A program made the translations under genes and the position numbers. Positions 11,102 to 22,615 of a stretch of DNA of 64,000 nucleotides are shown in pieces. The notes beneath the pieces were generated by a model, which did not search any database, was not told where the DNA came from, and worked only from the letters and a program-made list of their open reading frames with translations. Position 1 is the stretch's first letter, and the number at the start of each line of letters is the position of its first letter. This DNA is from Avena insularis (lineage: Eukaryota; Streptophyta; Magnoliopsida; Poales; Poaceae), in the NCBI GenBank assembly GCA_023614405.1, contig CM042685.1:234029661-234093660 (forward strand), written 5' to 3'.

Positions 11102-12178
11102 TGTCTGTGGCACCCCGGATTTAAGGTCCGAGAATACCCGTTATGCATACAATTCACGTTCCCATAATCAGTGAGCCGTGAGCATAACCGACTAGTATGA
11201 TTACAACATCCATCGAGTAACGAGTAAAAAACTTACAAAGTGGCCATTATGGAAATTACAACACAAGTAGCGGAAGTCTTCAAGCGCAGAGCCCATGTCA
11301 TGCCTTAACATACATGCAACTGACTGGGAAGACGGCCTAGCTCGCATAGACGTCAGCACCTTCTTCACTTCTTATCATCTGCAATTTTACCAAGTAAATA
11401 GCCAGGGAAAATGCCGGTGAGTACTTTTAATGTACTCGCAAACCACCGAGACAAGGTAAAAAGATAATGCATATTTGGTTGTGGCGAGATAGAGCTACAC
11501 TATGGTCGTTTCTGAAAAAGTATAACAATGGCATCTCTATATCTTTGTTGAAAAAGAGTTTTTGGAAAAATATGCCTCCTTTTAGAAAGACCGGATATCT
11601 CCGTATCCTTGTTAAAAACTTTGAAAACAGTTTTATGGTAAAACCCTTTTTAAAACATCATCGACCATCTCTGGTCAAAACCAAACTCATCCTTATCTTT
11701 CCTCGTGACCAAGTCACATCCTTTTTCATCATCTCAACATATCCCAAGGGTACTCCTAGCAATCACCTTTCCAACCATCCTTGACCATGGACACGGCTAT
11801 TTGAATAGATTAGACTCTGCAGAGTTTGTGCACTTTACCCACAAGAATCAATACATCCGCCGGGATACAACCACGATCCGCTACACATGGTAAACGAGGG
11901 TTCGGATAATCAAATCTAACTTTTCATTTGTCCATCCCTAGCAAAGGCGGCTTTTCTTTTTGGGTTGTTCTCTTCGGTACGAGTATGTGGCACGACGGCC
12001 ATAGTCCTCCCTCCCGTACTACCCTATTCCCCCAAACCGTAGTTTGGTAATTTGACTCCACTTCCTTCCGTACTTACCTTAAGTCATACCGTCCGCGAGA
12101 GACCCAATTGTTGCACCGATACCTTGTCCATGACAGTCTGGATTTCAGGGGATTTCTCCCCTTTAGCGAGTACGAGCA
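11102..12178 (-). repeat. LARD LTR copy 3, left part (before the nested insertion)
   Basis: Collinear with 3948-5033 of LTR copy 2 up to TACGAGCA, where a Copia element begins. The LTR resumes at 29291 after the duplicated GAGCA. Confidence 0.85.
12174..12178. repeat. Target-site duplication GAGCA, left copy (minus-strand Copia)
   Basis: GAGCA precedes the element and recurs at 29286-29290 directly after it. Removing the element plus one copy restores the uninterrupted LTR seen at 5020-5040. Confidence 0.92.
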
Positions 12179-12600
12179 TGTAGGGTTCGCAGCATAGAAA
12201 ACAAAAAATTTCCTACGATGGGAACTATGTACCAAGATCTATCTACTAGATACAAACAACGGGCGGATGTATATCCGTAGAGAACATACCCTTGAAGGCG
12301 GACAAAGCTTAACGAGTTCAACTCGTGGTTGATGTAGATGATCTCTTGCCGATCTCAAGATCGAGAGGAAGTCCTAGCGTCACAAAGCACCAGGGCATCT
12401 ATGCTCGCACACACGTACAAGACACCGAGCAACCTCCGCCTCCTCGCTCCAGCGATGCAGCGGAAGCACAACCCTTTCTTGCCGAATAGCCACCGGGAAC
12501 ATGTATCTCGCTAGTCCGAGACCATGAGGGATAAATTCTAGAGGGGGAGAGAGATCCTTCACGAGGAGGTGTGAGTGAGAGAGAGAGGAGAGGGGGTGCC

Positions 12601-12607
12601 TTTTATA
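12601..12607 (-). promoter_or_regulatory. TATA box in the minus-strand Copia 3' LTR
   Basis: Minus-strand TATAAAA in the context CCTATAAAAGGCACCCC. The same box occurs in the other LTR. Confidence 0.6.
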
Positions 12608-12622
12608 GGAGGAGGGGGGCAC

Positions 12623-12627
12623 CCAAG
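12623..12627. repeat. Target-site duplication CCAAG, left copy (Angela-like element)
   Basis: CCAAG recurs at 21371-21375. Excising the element and one copy restores the LTR sequence seen at 28071-28084. Confidence 0.93.
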
Positions 12628-14515
12628 TGTTGGAGATATGCCCAAGAGGCAATAATAAAGTGGTTATTATCATATCTTCATACTTATGATAAATGTTTAC
12701 ATACCATGCTATAATTGTATTAACAGGAAACATTAATACTTGTGTGATTTGTAAACATAAAAGAGTCCCTAGTAAAGCCTCTTGTTAAACTAGCTTGTTG
12801 GTTAATATATGATCATGGTTTCCTGATCATGAACATAGAGATGTTATTGACAACAGGGTCATATCATTAGGAGAATGATGTGATGGACATACTCCTATAG
12901 TTAAGCGTAGCATAAAGATCAAGTCATTTAATATAGTTCGTTTGCTATAAGCTTTCTGATACATAGTAACCTAATTCCTTCGACCATGAGATCATGCTTA
13001 TCACCATCACCGGAAGGATGCTTTGATGACATCAAACACCACACCGTAACTGGGTGGCTATAAAGGTGGCATTGAGTGTTCGGAAAGTATGGGTTGAGAC
13101 ACATGGATCAAGAGTGGGATTTGTACATCCATATGACGGATAGATATACTCTGGGCCCTCTCGGTGGAATGTCATCCAATTAGCTTGCAAGCATGTGACT
13201 GGCTCACAAGGGATCACATACCACGGGAACGAGAAAAGAGTACTTATCGGTAACGAGGTTGAACTAGGTATGCAGAGATACCGATGATCAAAACCTGGGA
13301 TAAGTAAACTATCGTGAGACAAAGGGAAATTGGTATCGTATGTAAGTGGTTCATTCGATCGCAAAGTAATCGTAGAAATATGTGGGAGCCATATGAATTT
13401 TCAGATTCCTCTATTGGTTATTGTTCAGAGAAGTGTCTCGATCATGTCCGCATAATTCACGAACCGTAGGGAGACACACTTAAGGATTCGATATTGTTGA
13501 GTATTTATGGAATGATGAGTAAGAGACCAAATGTTGTTCGGAGTCTCGGATGGGATCCGGGATATCACGAGGAGATCCGGAATGGTCCGGAGAATAAGAT
13601 TCATATAAGGAAAGTCCTGTTTCGGGGTTGAAGAATGGTTCCGGTGTTTTCATCAGGAATGTACTAGAAGGTTCCGGAATGTCCGGCACTCCGGAGGGGA
13701 AGGGTACATGAATGTGTTATATCAAGTTGGTATGATTGCATTATGTACTTGGTGTCATCACTGTACCAAATAGAGGGTTTATTCAAATCCTAGTTTGAAA
13801 AGTCAAACGGCTAGTTTGAAAGTCAAACGGCTAGTTTTGGGAAAGAGGAGAAGGAGGTTTGAAACCGACTTGGGGGAGGAGTTCCTCCTCCCAACGCCGG
13901 CCCACTAGGGATCCGAGTTGGGGAGGGACTCCCTCCCCTTGGCCGGCGCCTCCCTCCACCTATATAAGGAGGGGCAGGGCTCCCCTCCTAGACACACAAG
14001 TTGCCTCCCTCTAAACCTAAACCCTACCCACATCCTAGGGATTTCTCCCAAGCCGCCGAGTTAGAGCTTCTAATTGCCCTAGCCGCTGGTTTAGCCCCTT
14101 CTAATTGGTGTGTCTAAACCCTAGATCACCAAGGCTCTCTCATAGTCCACCATACTCGCTCCGGCTTAAGGCGAAGCCCTGCGAGATCTCCCCTCTACTT
14201 CCGGTACCACGCCGCCGTGCTTCTTCGAGGAGAGTGCTACAACCTCCGCCTGCTGGAACAAGGAGAGGAAGGTCTTCATCAGTACCGAGCGATGTGACCG
14301 ATTGGGAGCGCTTGCGCAGCGCCGGAAGGATCGTCTACGCGATCTTGAGATCGGCAAGTGTACTACATCACCCGAGAATCTCCTCGTTAACCGCTTTGGA
14401 ATCTTCGAGGGTGAGTTCCTCTATCGACTCGTTGCTACAATCTAGTAGATAGATCTTGGCTTGTTTGTGTGCATGCGGTAGAAATTTTTTGTTTTCCATG
14501 CTACGAACCCCTACA
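12628..14515 (+). repeat. 5' LTR of the Angela-like element
   Basis: 1,888 bp, TG...CA, followed at once by the PBS. It differs from the 3' LTR mainly by scattered transitions and by small indels clustered in the last 400 bp. Short ORFs inside (for example 14105-14452) are LTR sequence, not genes. Confidence 0.93.
13961..13968 (+). promoter_or_regulatory. TATA box of the Angela-like 5' LTR
   Basis: TATATAAG in CTCCACCTATATAAGGAGG, followed by a C-rich leader. The same box is present in the 3' LTR. Position in the last third of the LTR fits a BARE-type U3/R promoter. Confidence 0.7.
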
Positions 14516-14516
14516 G

Positions 14517-14528
14517 TGGTATCAGAGC
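14517..14528 (+). other. Primer binding site of the Angela-like element
   Basis: TGGTATCAGAGC two bases after the LTR end; complementary to initiator tRNA-Met. Confidence 0.9.
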
Positions 14529-15699
14529 CGTGTCTATATGTAGATCTGTTGCACGAGTAGAACACAACGGTCATTGTGGGCGTTGATGCTTTTGTTGTCG
14601 ATTGCTTCTTGTGTACTTTGCATCTTGCGGGATGGTGGGATGAAGCGGCCCGGGCTAACCTTACATGACATCGTTCATGAGACTTGCTCCACGCTTGACA
14701 TGCAACTTGTATTGCATAAGTGGCTTTGCGGGTGCCTGTTTCTCCCAACATAGTTAAGATTCAATTTACAACGGGTGATTGACAATACTAGTATCAATGT
14801 TGTGGTTCTTGTTCGTAAGTTAGAACGACACTTATTGAAAGCCCCAAACCACGTAAAACATGCAAAGAAAATTAGAGGCGTCTAACTTTGTTTTGCAGGG
14901 GTGTGCTGTGATGTGATATGGCCATGATTGTGATTATATATGATGTATGCAATGTTCCTTATTGTAAGTTGGCAACCGGCAGAGCCATATGGTTGTCTTT
15001 AAATTCTGTTAAGACCCGCTTATGCATTCAAAGTAGTTGTAATAGTTGAAGCTGGTGGACGACAACCATGGAGCAGCGTCATTGACCTTGATGCAATGCC
15101 GGTGATGATGGAGATCATGTTCGTGCTTGAATATGGAGATCGGAAGCACAAGAAGAAAGGCCATATCATATCACATATTATGAATTGCATGTGATGTTAA
15201 TCCTTTTATGCATCTTGTATTGCTTAGTTCACGACGGTAGCATTATAAGATGATCCCTCAAACACACAATATCAACTTTTAAACTGATCAACCTAAGTAA
15301 GCACAGTTGCTAAAGCTCGTTGTTACGAAGCACCGCGTGATGATCGGGTGTGTTAGATTCTGCAGTGTATACAACGTGAGCAAGCCAGATTTGCTCATGC
15401 GGAAGCTAAGGTTTGATCTTGTGAGCCTAGCATGTACGGACATGGTCTCGAACACGGATCACCGAAAGGTAAAGCATGAGTCATATAGTAGATATGATGA
15501 ACATGTTGATTGTTCGCCATTGAAGCTACATCAACTCTCGTGATGATCGGTTTTGATGTGGTGGATTTGGTTCGTGTGATCACTAAAACAATGTGAGGGA
15601 TATTGTTTTGAGTGGGAGTTCAACGGCGATATGATTAAAAGTTGAACACTATTTATCATAAATTAAATCAAAGTGAATTTGCATAGTTGTTGTAGTCAT
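14529..15699 (+). other. Untranslated leader of the Angela-like element
   Basis: This stretch aligns well with the leader of the related Copia at 51369-52545 up to the phrase GAGGGATATTGTTTTGAGTGGGA. At the place where the relative has its gag ATG, this element reads ATTGGCATCC, so the start codon is lost. The leader itself is far better kept than the coding region that follows. Confidence 0.7.
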
Positions 15700-18600
15700 T
15701 GGCATCCGTTTACCACCTTGCGCTTAGTTATAATTGAGATGATAGAACTATAGAATTCTGGTTAAGTTACTTTACGAACTGGTATCGTATTGTTTTGAAG
15801 TGTTAATCTAAAGTTTAAAAGTCCTATTGCAAACTTTCAGTAAGTTCCGGTTACTCCATGAAGTTTAATAATTGGTATTAAAACAAGAGTGACAATTCCA
15901 AGAGTTAGTGTATGAGTATCATGTTTGTTTCCATGATTCTTGATATTCAAAGGATTGTCTTAATATCAAGGTTATCTAGGATCTGAAAGAGTTGTTTCAG
16001 AAACCATGATGTGTGGAAGATATTGTGATATCTGAAACGAAGTTTTGGTTGCAACATGATAGAGTATAAAATGACAAAAGTCATGTTCTCATATTTGATG
16101 AGAATTTGCAAAAGGTTGGAGACACTAGTTGTCCTAATCCTCCAAAATGTTTTGGAGAGCAACATTATACTCGCGATTCACCGTTACAAGCTAAAAGTAG
16201 CTTGATCATGGATAAATCCATGATGAGGGTGAATATTTGATGTAGGTAAAATGTTTACTACACCAAGAGATTACTAAAGAAAGGAATTTGAAAGAACACC
16301 AAACATTTGATAATGGTGATCTACTTCAAAGTGCAAGTCCAAAGACATTGGTATTTAACTATACACGCTTTGGACTATGTGTCATATGTATGACTCCACT
16401 ATTGATGATGATTCTTTCAAGCGAAAAGGAAATCTTGAAGAGAATCTCATAAATATATGGCAGAAAAGAAAAGACTAGAATTGTTCAGTTTAAGTATATA
16501 GATGATATACATGTTATGGCTATATTCTTTGCTTATTAAACAATATGGTTCTTAAGTATTTGATACTGAATTTGTTGGTGTGAATCGTCATACAAAACAA
16601 CACAATTTATGAACTACAATGGCCTAAGTAACTAGCAAAAGAATATGTGATAATGTTCATCGAGAACAAATAAAGGGTTATTGTGTTGCTCGTTAAACAT
16701 CAAATCTTGCCTTCAAGATTTGTTTTATCAGGTATTATGAGAACAAAAGGGTTGTTCAAATAATTGCCGTAATCTATAAAAGATGGATGATTCACAAATC
16801 TCGTTGGAAAAATCACATCCATAAAACTAGTGCTAAAAAAAATGTCGAAAGACAAATTGATTGAAAGATCACTTAGGAAGTGACATTGCCATTTAAATTA
16901 TATTGGAAAGAAAACACGAAGAAACTCCATGTGGATGGAATTTTGGAGTCTTTTGATTTTTTGATCACATGACGCTTGTGAAACTTTCCTAGAGATAATT
17001 AAAACTTCGTTCATAGGCCAAAAAGGAACGAATGACTAGCTTATTGGAAATTGTACATATTGTTGTACAAAGTCCATCATGTGTAGTCAAAAACGATGGA
17101 TTTCAACTTCATATGTTTTCTCCAAAAAATTTGAGTGAATATATGAATATTTACTTAATAAGGATGAAGTATGAAACATTTGAAAAGTTCAAAAACTTTC
17201 AAGATGAAGTGCAAAATCATTGTAACAAGAATATAAATAGTTTATGATAAGATCATAAAGGAAGATATTTGAGTTACAAGTTTAGCATAATACCTAAGAT
17301 TTAAGGAATCGTTCCGTGGATTTGCATTTTCCCGAAACACCATAAGAGTATGGAGCGTTCGAGATATGTAATTAAACCTTGTTTGACATGGTAAGATCAA
17401 AGGTATAATTCATAAAACTGCCATTTCATTTTAAAGATTAAAAGCTTTAGAGACTACCGTTTTTCCACTGAAAAGAGCCATCATAATCCGTTGAAATGAC
17501 ACCATATAAAGTTATGGTTTGGGATAAAACCCAAGTTGTCCTTTCTTAAACATTGGTATGCTATGCATAAGAAAGATGTTTGCAACCAAAGTCGGATGAA
17601 CCTGTCTTTGTATGTTATTTCGAATAAATGTTCCTCCATAAACATCGGAGACAAAAATGTTTGTCGCTTAGAACGTCAAGTTTCTTAGAGAAGGAATTTT
17701 TCGTGAAAAGTTAAGTGGGAGGACAAAAGAACTTTGATAAGGTTAAAAGAACCTTAGCTATATGTGCAAAGTTGCATAGCAGCGAAAAAATGTTGGAGGC
17801 AACAATGCTCATGGCTCACGTGCCTCAAAGGTTGTGGTTACGAAGGTCAAAGTTTCTGTTGAACCAAGTAGGTCGAGTAAACAATCAAATACCAAGATTT
17901 GAGGGTTGAATCATTATTTGAGAATAATGAACGTACTACATGCAAAGAAGCGATGATGGGCCCTGACTCCGTAAAAATGGCTTGAAGCCATAAAATCCGT
18001 GATAGTTCCATACACGAGAAATCAAGTTTTGAACTTGAAGGACCCTCAAGAAAGGTGTAAGACCTTACAGTTGTGTTTGGATCTATAAATAAATAGACAT
18101 GGATGTTGCACATCTATGAAATAGTCGACATGTTGGGAAAGACTTCACAACAATGTTCAAAGGTTGACTATGACAAGATCTGATCTTTCATAGCGATATT
18201 TAGTCTAGACGGATTAATATAGCAACCACTACATATAATTTTGTTATGTGGTAGCTGAATAAACAAAACAAGTTCTTCTAATAGAATTGTTACCTAGGAC
18301 ATGTGCATAACACGGTCCATAGGGTTTTGTTAATTCAAAGAATGCTAAAAGCATATGCAAACTTCAATGGTTGAAGTAAGCATAGCGGAGTTGGAATCTT
18401 CACTATGATGAAACTGTTAAAAGAGTTTAATTTCATCAGAGACAATGAAGATGCTTGCATTTGCAAGAAATTAAGTGGGAGCGCTAAGACATGTTTCTAA
18501 TACATTATGTGGAAGACATATTGTTGATTGGAAATGATGTATCTTTTATTAACACATATTAAGAATTTCATCCCGATGAAAGACTTAGGCAAAACCCAAA

Positions 18601-19440
18601 TATTTGGCATCAATAGACGCTAATATGGTTGTGCCGAAAGTACATAGATGATGTATTGAATGAGTTCAATATTGATGATATATTCAAGTGTATTGACACA
18701 GGGTAAGTGAAACAAAGATTCAAGTATAGATTGATACTTGATGTATAAAATCACAAAGAGTATTTTATCAATCATGCTGTGATGTGTACAAATCCAGATA
18801 TGTCCTATGCTCTAAATGTTATGAGCATATACCAGAATGATTCATAAGATGATCATTGGACAATAGTAAGGATATTCTTATGATCTTTTGGAAGAACTAA
18901 GAGTATATTATTTGTAGAAGTGACAAATAGATGGTTAGTTCATTGTAAAAGTACTACATTGATACTAGTTTTGTCACAAAGTACAAATTAAGTTTATCTC
19001 AATCTAAACTAAGGGTGGCACAATATAATGGAAAGAAAGTTCCATAATGGATTTGGATGAGTTCCAAAGTTAAGACATTATGACAGATACTACAACAAAA
19101 GGCTAAGTATATGACTGCAATTATAGCAGCAAAAGAGGGCATTTGTGGCAAGTAGTTTGTTATCAAACTAGGTGTAGTTCACAGTGGGATAGTACTATGA
19201 AGATATATTGTACGACAATATTATCAACATGTTTTAACCCCAAAGAACTAAAGGTCACACCAAAGGACCAAATTAGTACGAAGCCATCTCATTAGAGAAT
19301 GAGTGATGCGTAGAGACGCAAAGACATGCAATTACACACGGACCTGGAAGTGTCAGATCCGGAAATCAGTTGACCACTAGCAATCGTGTACATACGACAC
19401 CAGAAAGCCATAGGTGTTGAATACACAAAGGTTTGAAACT
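15700..19440 (+). pseudogene. Remnant Copia gag-pol of the Angela-like element
   Basis: The region is AT-rich and full of stops in all frames, but Copia landmarks remain in the right order. An integrase-core remnant lies at 17032-17247 (LLEIVHIVVQSP, then KYETFEKFKNFQDEVQ; compare LLEIIHTDVCGP in the relative at 53825). An RT stretch lies at about 18505-18545 and reads HYVEDILLIGND, where the catalytic YVDD has become YVED. An RNase H remnant lies near 19090-19150 (QQKAKYMTAIIAAKEG). Gag is not recognisable. Loss of the second catalytic Asp alone would abolish RT activity. The contrast with the well-preserved LTRs indicates long non-autonomous existence rather than decay since insertion. Confidence 0.75.
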
Positions 19441-19459
19441 AGATTATTGACTCTAGTGC

Positions 19460-19470
19460 AAGTGGGAGAC
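19460..19470 (+). other. Polypurine tract of the Angela-like element
   Basis: AAGTGGGAGAC directly before the 3' LTR start; the same sequence on the opposite strand serves the minus-strand Copia. Confidence 0.85.
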
Positions 19471-21370
19471 TGTTGGAGATATGCCCAAGAGGCAATAATA
19501 AAGTGGTTATTATCATATCTTCATACTTATGATAAATGTTTACATACCATGCTATAATTGTATTAACAGGAAACATTAATACTTGTGTGATTTGTAAACA
19601 TAAAAGAGTCCCTAGTAAAGCCTCTTGTTAAACTAGCTTGTTGGTTAATATATGATCATGGTTTCCTGATCATGAACATAGAGATGTTATTGACAACAGG
19701 GTCATATCATTAGGAGAATGATGTGATGGACATACTCCTATAGTTAAGCGTAGCATAAAGATCAAGTCATTTAATATAGTTCGTTTGCTATAAGCTTTCT
19801 GATACATAGTAACCTAATTCCTTCGACCATGAGATCATGCTTATCACCATCACCGGAAGGATGCTTTGATGACATCAAACACCACACCGTAACTGGGAGG
19901 CTATAAAGGTGGCATTGAGTGTTCGGAAAGTATGGGTTGAGACACATGGATCAAGAGTGGGATTTGTCCATCCATATGACGGATAGATATACTCTGGGCC
20001 CTCTCGGTGGAATGTCATCCAATTAGCTTGCAAGCATGTGACTGGCTCTGAGGATCACATACCACAGGAGCGAGAAAAGAGTACTTATCGATAGCGAGGT
20101 TGAACTAGGTATGCGAGATACAAGCGATCAAAACCTCGGATAAGTAAACTATCATGAGACAAAGGGAAATTGGTATCGTATGTAAGTGGTTCATTCGATC
20201 GCAAAGTAATCGTAGAAATATGTGGGAGCCATATGAATTTCCAGATTCCTCTATTGGTTATTGTTCAGAGAAGTGTCTCGATCATGTCCGCATAATTCAC
20301 GAACCGTAGGGAGACACACTTAAGGATTCGATATTGTTGAGTAGTTATGGAATGATGAGTAAGATACCGAATGTTGTTCGGAGTCTCGGATGGGATTCGG
20401 GATATCACGAGGAAATCCGGAATGGTCCGGAGAATAAGATTCATATAAGGAAAGTCCTGTTTCGGGGTTGAAGAATGGTTCCGGTGTTTTCATCAGGAAT
20501 GTTCTAGAAGGTTCCGGAATGTCCGCCACTCCGGAGGGGAAGGGTACATGAATGTGTTATATCAAGTTGGTATGATTGCATTATGTACTTGGTGTCATCG
20601 CTGTACCAAATAGAGGGTTTATTCAAATCCTAGTGTGAAAAGTCAAACGGCTAGTTTGAAAGTCAAACGGCTAGTTTTGGGAAAGAGGAGAAGGAGGTTT
20701 GAAACCGACTTGGGGGAGGAGTTCCTCCTCCCACCGCCGGCCCACTAGGGATCCGAGTTGGGGAGGGACTCCCTCCCCTTGGCCGGCGCCTCCCTCCACC
20801 TATATAAGGAGGGGCAGGGCTCCCCTCCTAGACACACAAGTTGCCTCCCTCTAAACCTAAACCCTAGCCACAGCCTAGGGATTTCTCCCAAAGCTTGAGT
20901 TAGAGCTTCTAATTGCCCTAGCCGCTGGTTTAGCCCCTTCTAATTGGTGTGTCTAAACCCTAGATCACCAAGGCTCTCTCATAGTCCACCATACTCTCTC
21001 CGGCTTAAGGCGAAGCCCTGCGAGATCTCCCCTCTACTTCCGGTACCACGCCGTCGTGCTGCCGGAATCGCGAGGAGAGTGCTACAACCTCCATTTTCTT
21101 TGGAACAAGGGAGAGGAAGGTCTTCATCAGTACGAGCGATGTGACCGACTCTTGGGGGGCGCTGGAGCAGGCCGGAAGGATCGTCTGTGATCTTGAGATC
21201 GGCAAGTGTATGACTACATCACCCACGAGAATCTGCTCTCGTTAACCGCTTTGGAATCTTCGAGGGTGAGTTCCTCTATCGACTCGTTGCTACAATCTAG
21301 TAGATAGATCTTGGCTTGTTTGTGTGCATGCGGTAGAAATTTTTTGTTTTCCATGCTACGAACCCCTACA
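19471..21370 (+). repeat. 3' LTR of the Angela-like element
   Basis: 1,900 bp with the same termini as the 5' LTR. TATA box TATATAAG at 20801-20808. Confidence 0.93.
20801..20808 (+). promoter_or_regulatory. TATA box of the Angela-like 3' LTR
   Basis: TATATAAG in the same context as the 5' LTR copy. From this position it could drive read-out transcription into the minus-strand Copia sequence; no transcript evidence is available here. Confidence 0.55.
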
Positions 21371-21375
21371 CCAAG
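21371..21375. repeat. Target-site duplication CCAAG, right copy
   Basis: Directly follows the 3' LTR end CCCCTACA and matches 12623-12627. Confidence 0.93.
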
Positions 21376-22583
21376 GGGGTGGCCGCCGGCCATGGGGCTG
21401 CCCCCTTCCCTCCTTCATTCATGTGGGTGGACACTCCACTCACAAAATGGCCCTTCAATTTTCTCCACTCAAAAACCCACTCAAATTCCCATTAAATTTC
21501 CACCAAATTTAATGCAAACTCTCATTAAATAAAACTCTTTTATTTTATTCAGAATTTTGTCAATTACTTTAATGACAAACATTCACAAATAATCCCTTGC
21601 TATAATTCCATTTCACATGCATAACCTCTTTATGCAATTTCACCCGAAAACCTGTTTCGGTATCTAGTGAAATAAATTCCTGCGCTTGTTTATTCTTTCG
21701 GCATGAAACATTTGCTCCAACTGGATGTCAGTGTCCCTTAAGTGTGTCACCCTACGGTTCACGAATAATGTGGACATGATCGAGACCCTTCTCCGATCAA
21801 TAATCAGTAGCGGGACCTGGAGATCCATACTGACTCCCACACATTCAACGATGACTTTTCCTGTGATCGTCGGAACCTTTTACGCTTGTATCTTAATCCC
21901 TTTGTTTCACGATATGTTACATGTCCGAGATTTGATCATCGGTATCTCCATACCTAGTTTGATCTCGTTACTGACATGCACTCTTTTCTCGTTCCCGTGA
22001 TATAACATTCTAGTGATCAAATCACTTGCTTGCAAGCTAACTAATTTGATATCACCGAGAGGGCCCAGAGTAATCTATCCATCATCGGGATGAACAAATT
22101 CCGCTCTTGATCCATGATTCTCAACATAACACTTTAGTAGCTTTGAAGCCATCTTTATAATCACCCAGTTACGGTGTGACATTTGATGTCAACAAGAAAC
22201 TCTTCCGGTGTTAGTGATTGGCATGATCTCATGGTCTAAGGATTAGGACTACTTCGTAAGTTGTTTATAGAAATATAAACTCAATGACTTTAATCGTAAT
22301 GCTATACTTCGGATGAATGTTCATCACACCATTACACTAATGTTGTGATCTCGTTATTAACAACATCCAATGTCTATGATCAGGAAACTGTGATCATCTT
22401 GTTAATCAATGAACTAGTTTATGAGAGAGGCATAACTAGGAACTTTCTGCTTGTTTATTAAACACACATGTATTAACGTTTCCGTATTAATACAATTATA
22501 GCATGCAAAATAAACATCTATCATATACTTGGAATACACATAATAAACATTTTATTATTGCCTCTCAGGGCATATTCCCTTCA
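21376..22583 (-). repeat. 3' LTR of the minus-strand Copia, proximal part
   Basis: Resumes the LTR interrupted at 12627 and aligns with 28084-29285. It ends in TTCA (minus-strand start TGAAGGGAAT) next to the purine tract. The two parts together make a 1,657-bp LTR, matching the 1,656-bp partner. Confidence 0.9.
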
Positions 22584-22594
22584 GTCTCCCACTT
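22584..22594 (-). other. Polypurine tract of the minus-strand Copia
   Basis: Minus-strand AAGTGGGAGAC directly precedes the LTR start TGAAGGG. Confidence 0.85.
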
Positions 22595-22615
22595 GCACTA
22601 GAGACAATAATCTAG

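Larger units (their letters stand above)
12179..12627 (-). repeat. 3' LTR of the minus-strand Copia, distal part
   Basis: Starts TGTAGGGTTCGCAGCATAG on the plus strand, the complement of the LTR 3' end, and matches 27630-28078. It continues at 21376 beyond the nested element. Confidence 0.9.
12628..21370 (+). mobile_element. Complete Angela-like Copia element with ruined coding region
   Basis: The 8,743-bp element has LTRs starting TGTTGGAGATATGCCC and ending CGAACCCCTACA, a tRNA-Met PBS, a purine tract AAGTGGGAGAC and a perfect 5-bp target duplication. The start, end and PBS closely match the related Copia at 49493. The two LTRs differ at roughly 2-3% of positions by eye, so insertion was fairly recent, yet no long ORF is left in the 5-kb interior. 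It is the youngest layer of the left nest. Confidence 0.93.

Noticed and set aside
1..12178. Segmental duplication of host DNA with a 7.15-kb period
   Set aside because: The repeat boundaries coincide with LTR ends, PBS and purine tract, so a retrotransposon tandem explains it.
14105..14452. ORF near the end of the Angela-like 5' LTR as a host gene
   Set aside because: It lies wholly in the LTR, is Ser/Arg/Pro-rich by base composition, and is changed by indels in the 3' LTR.
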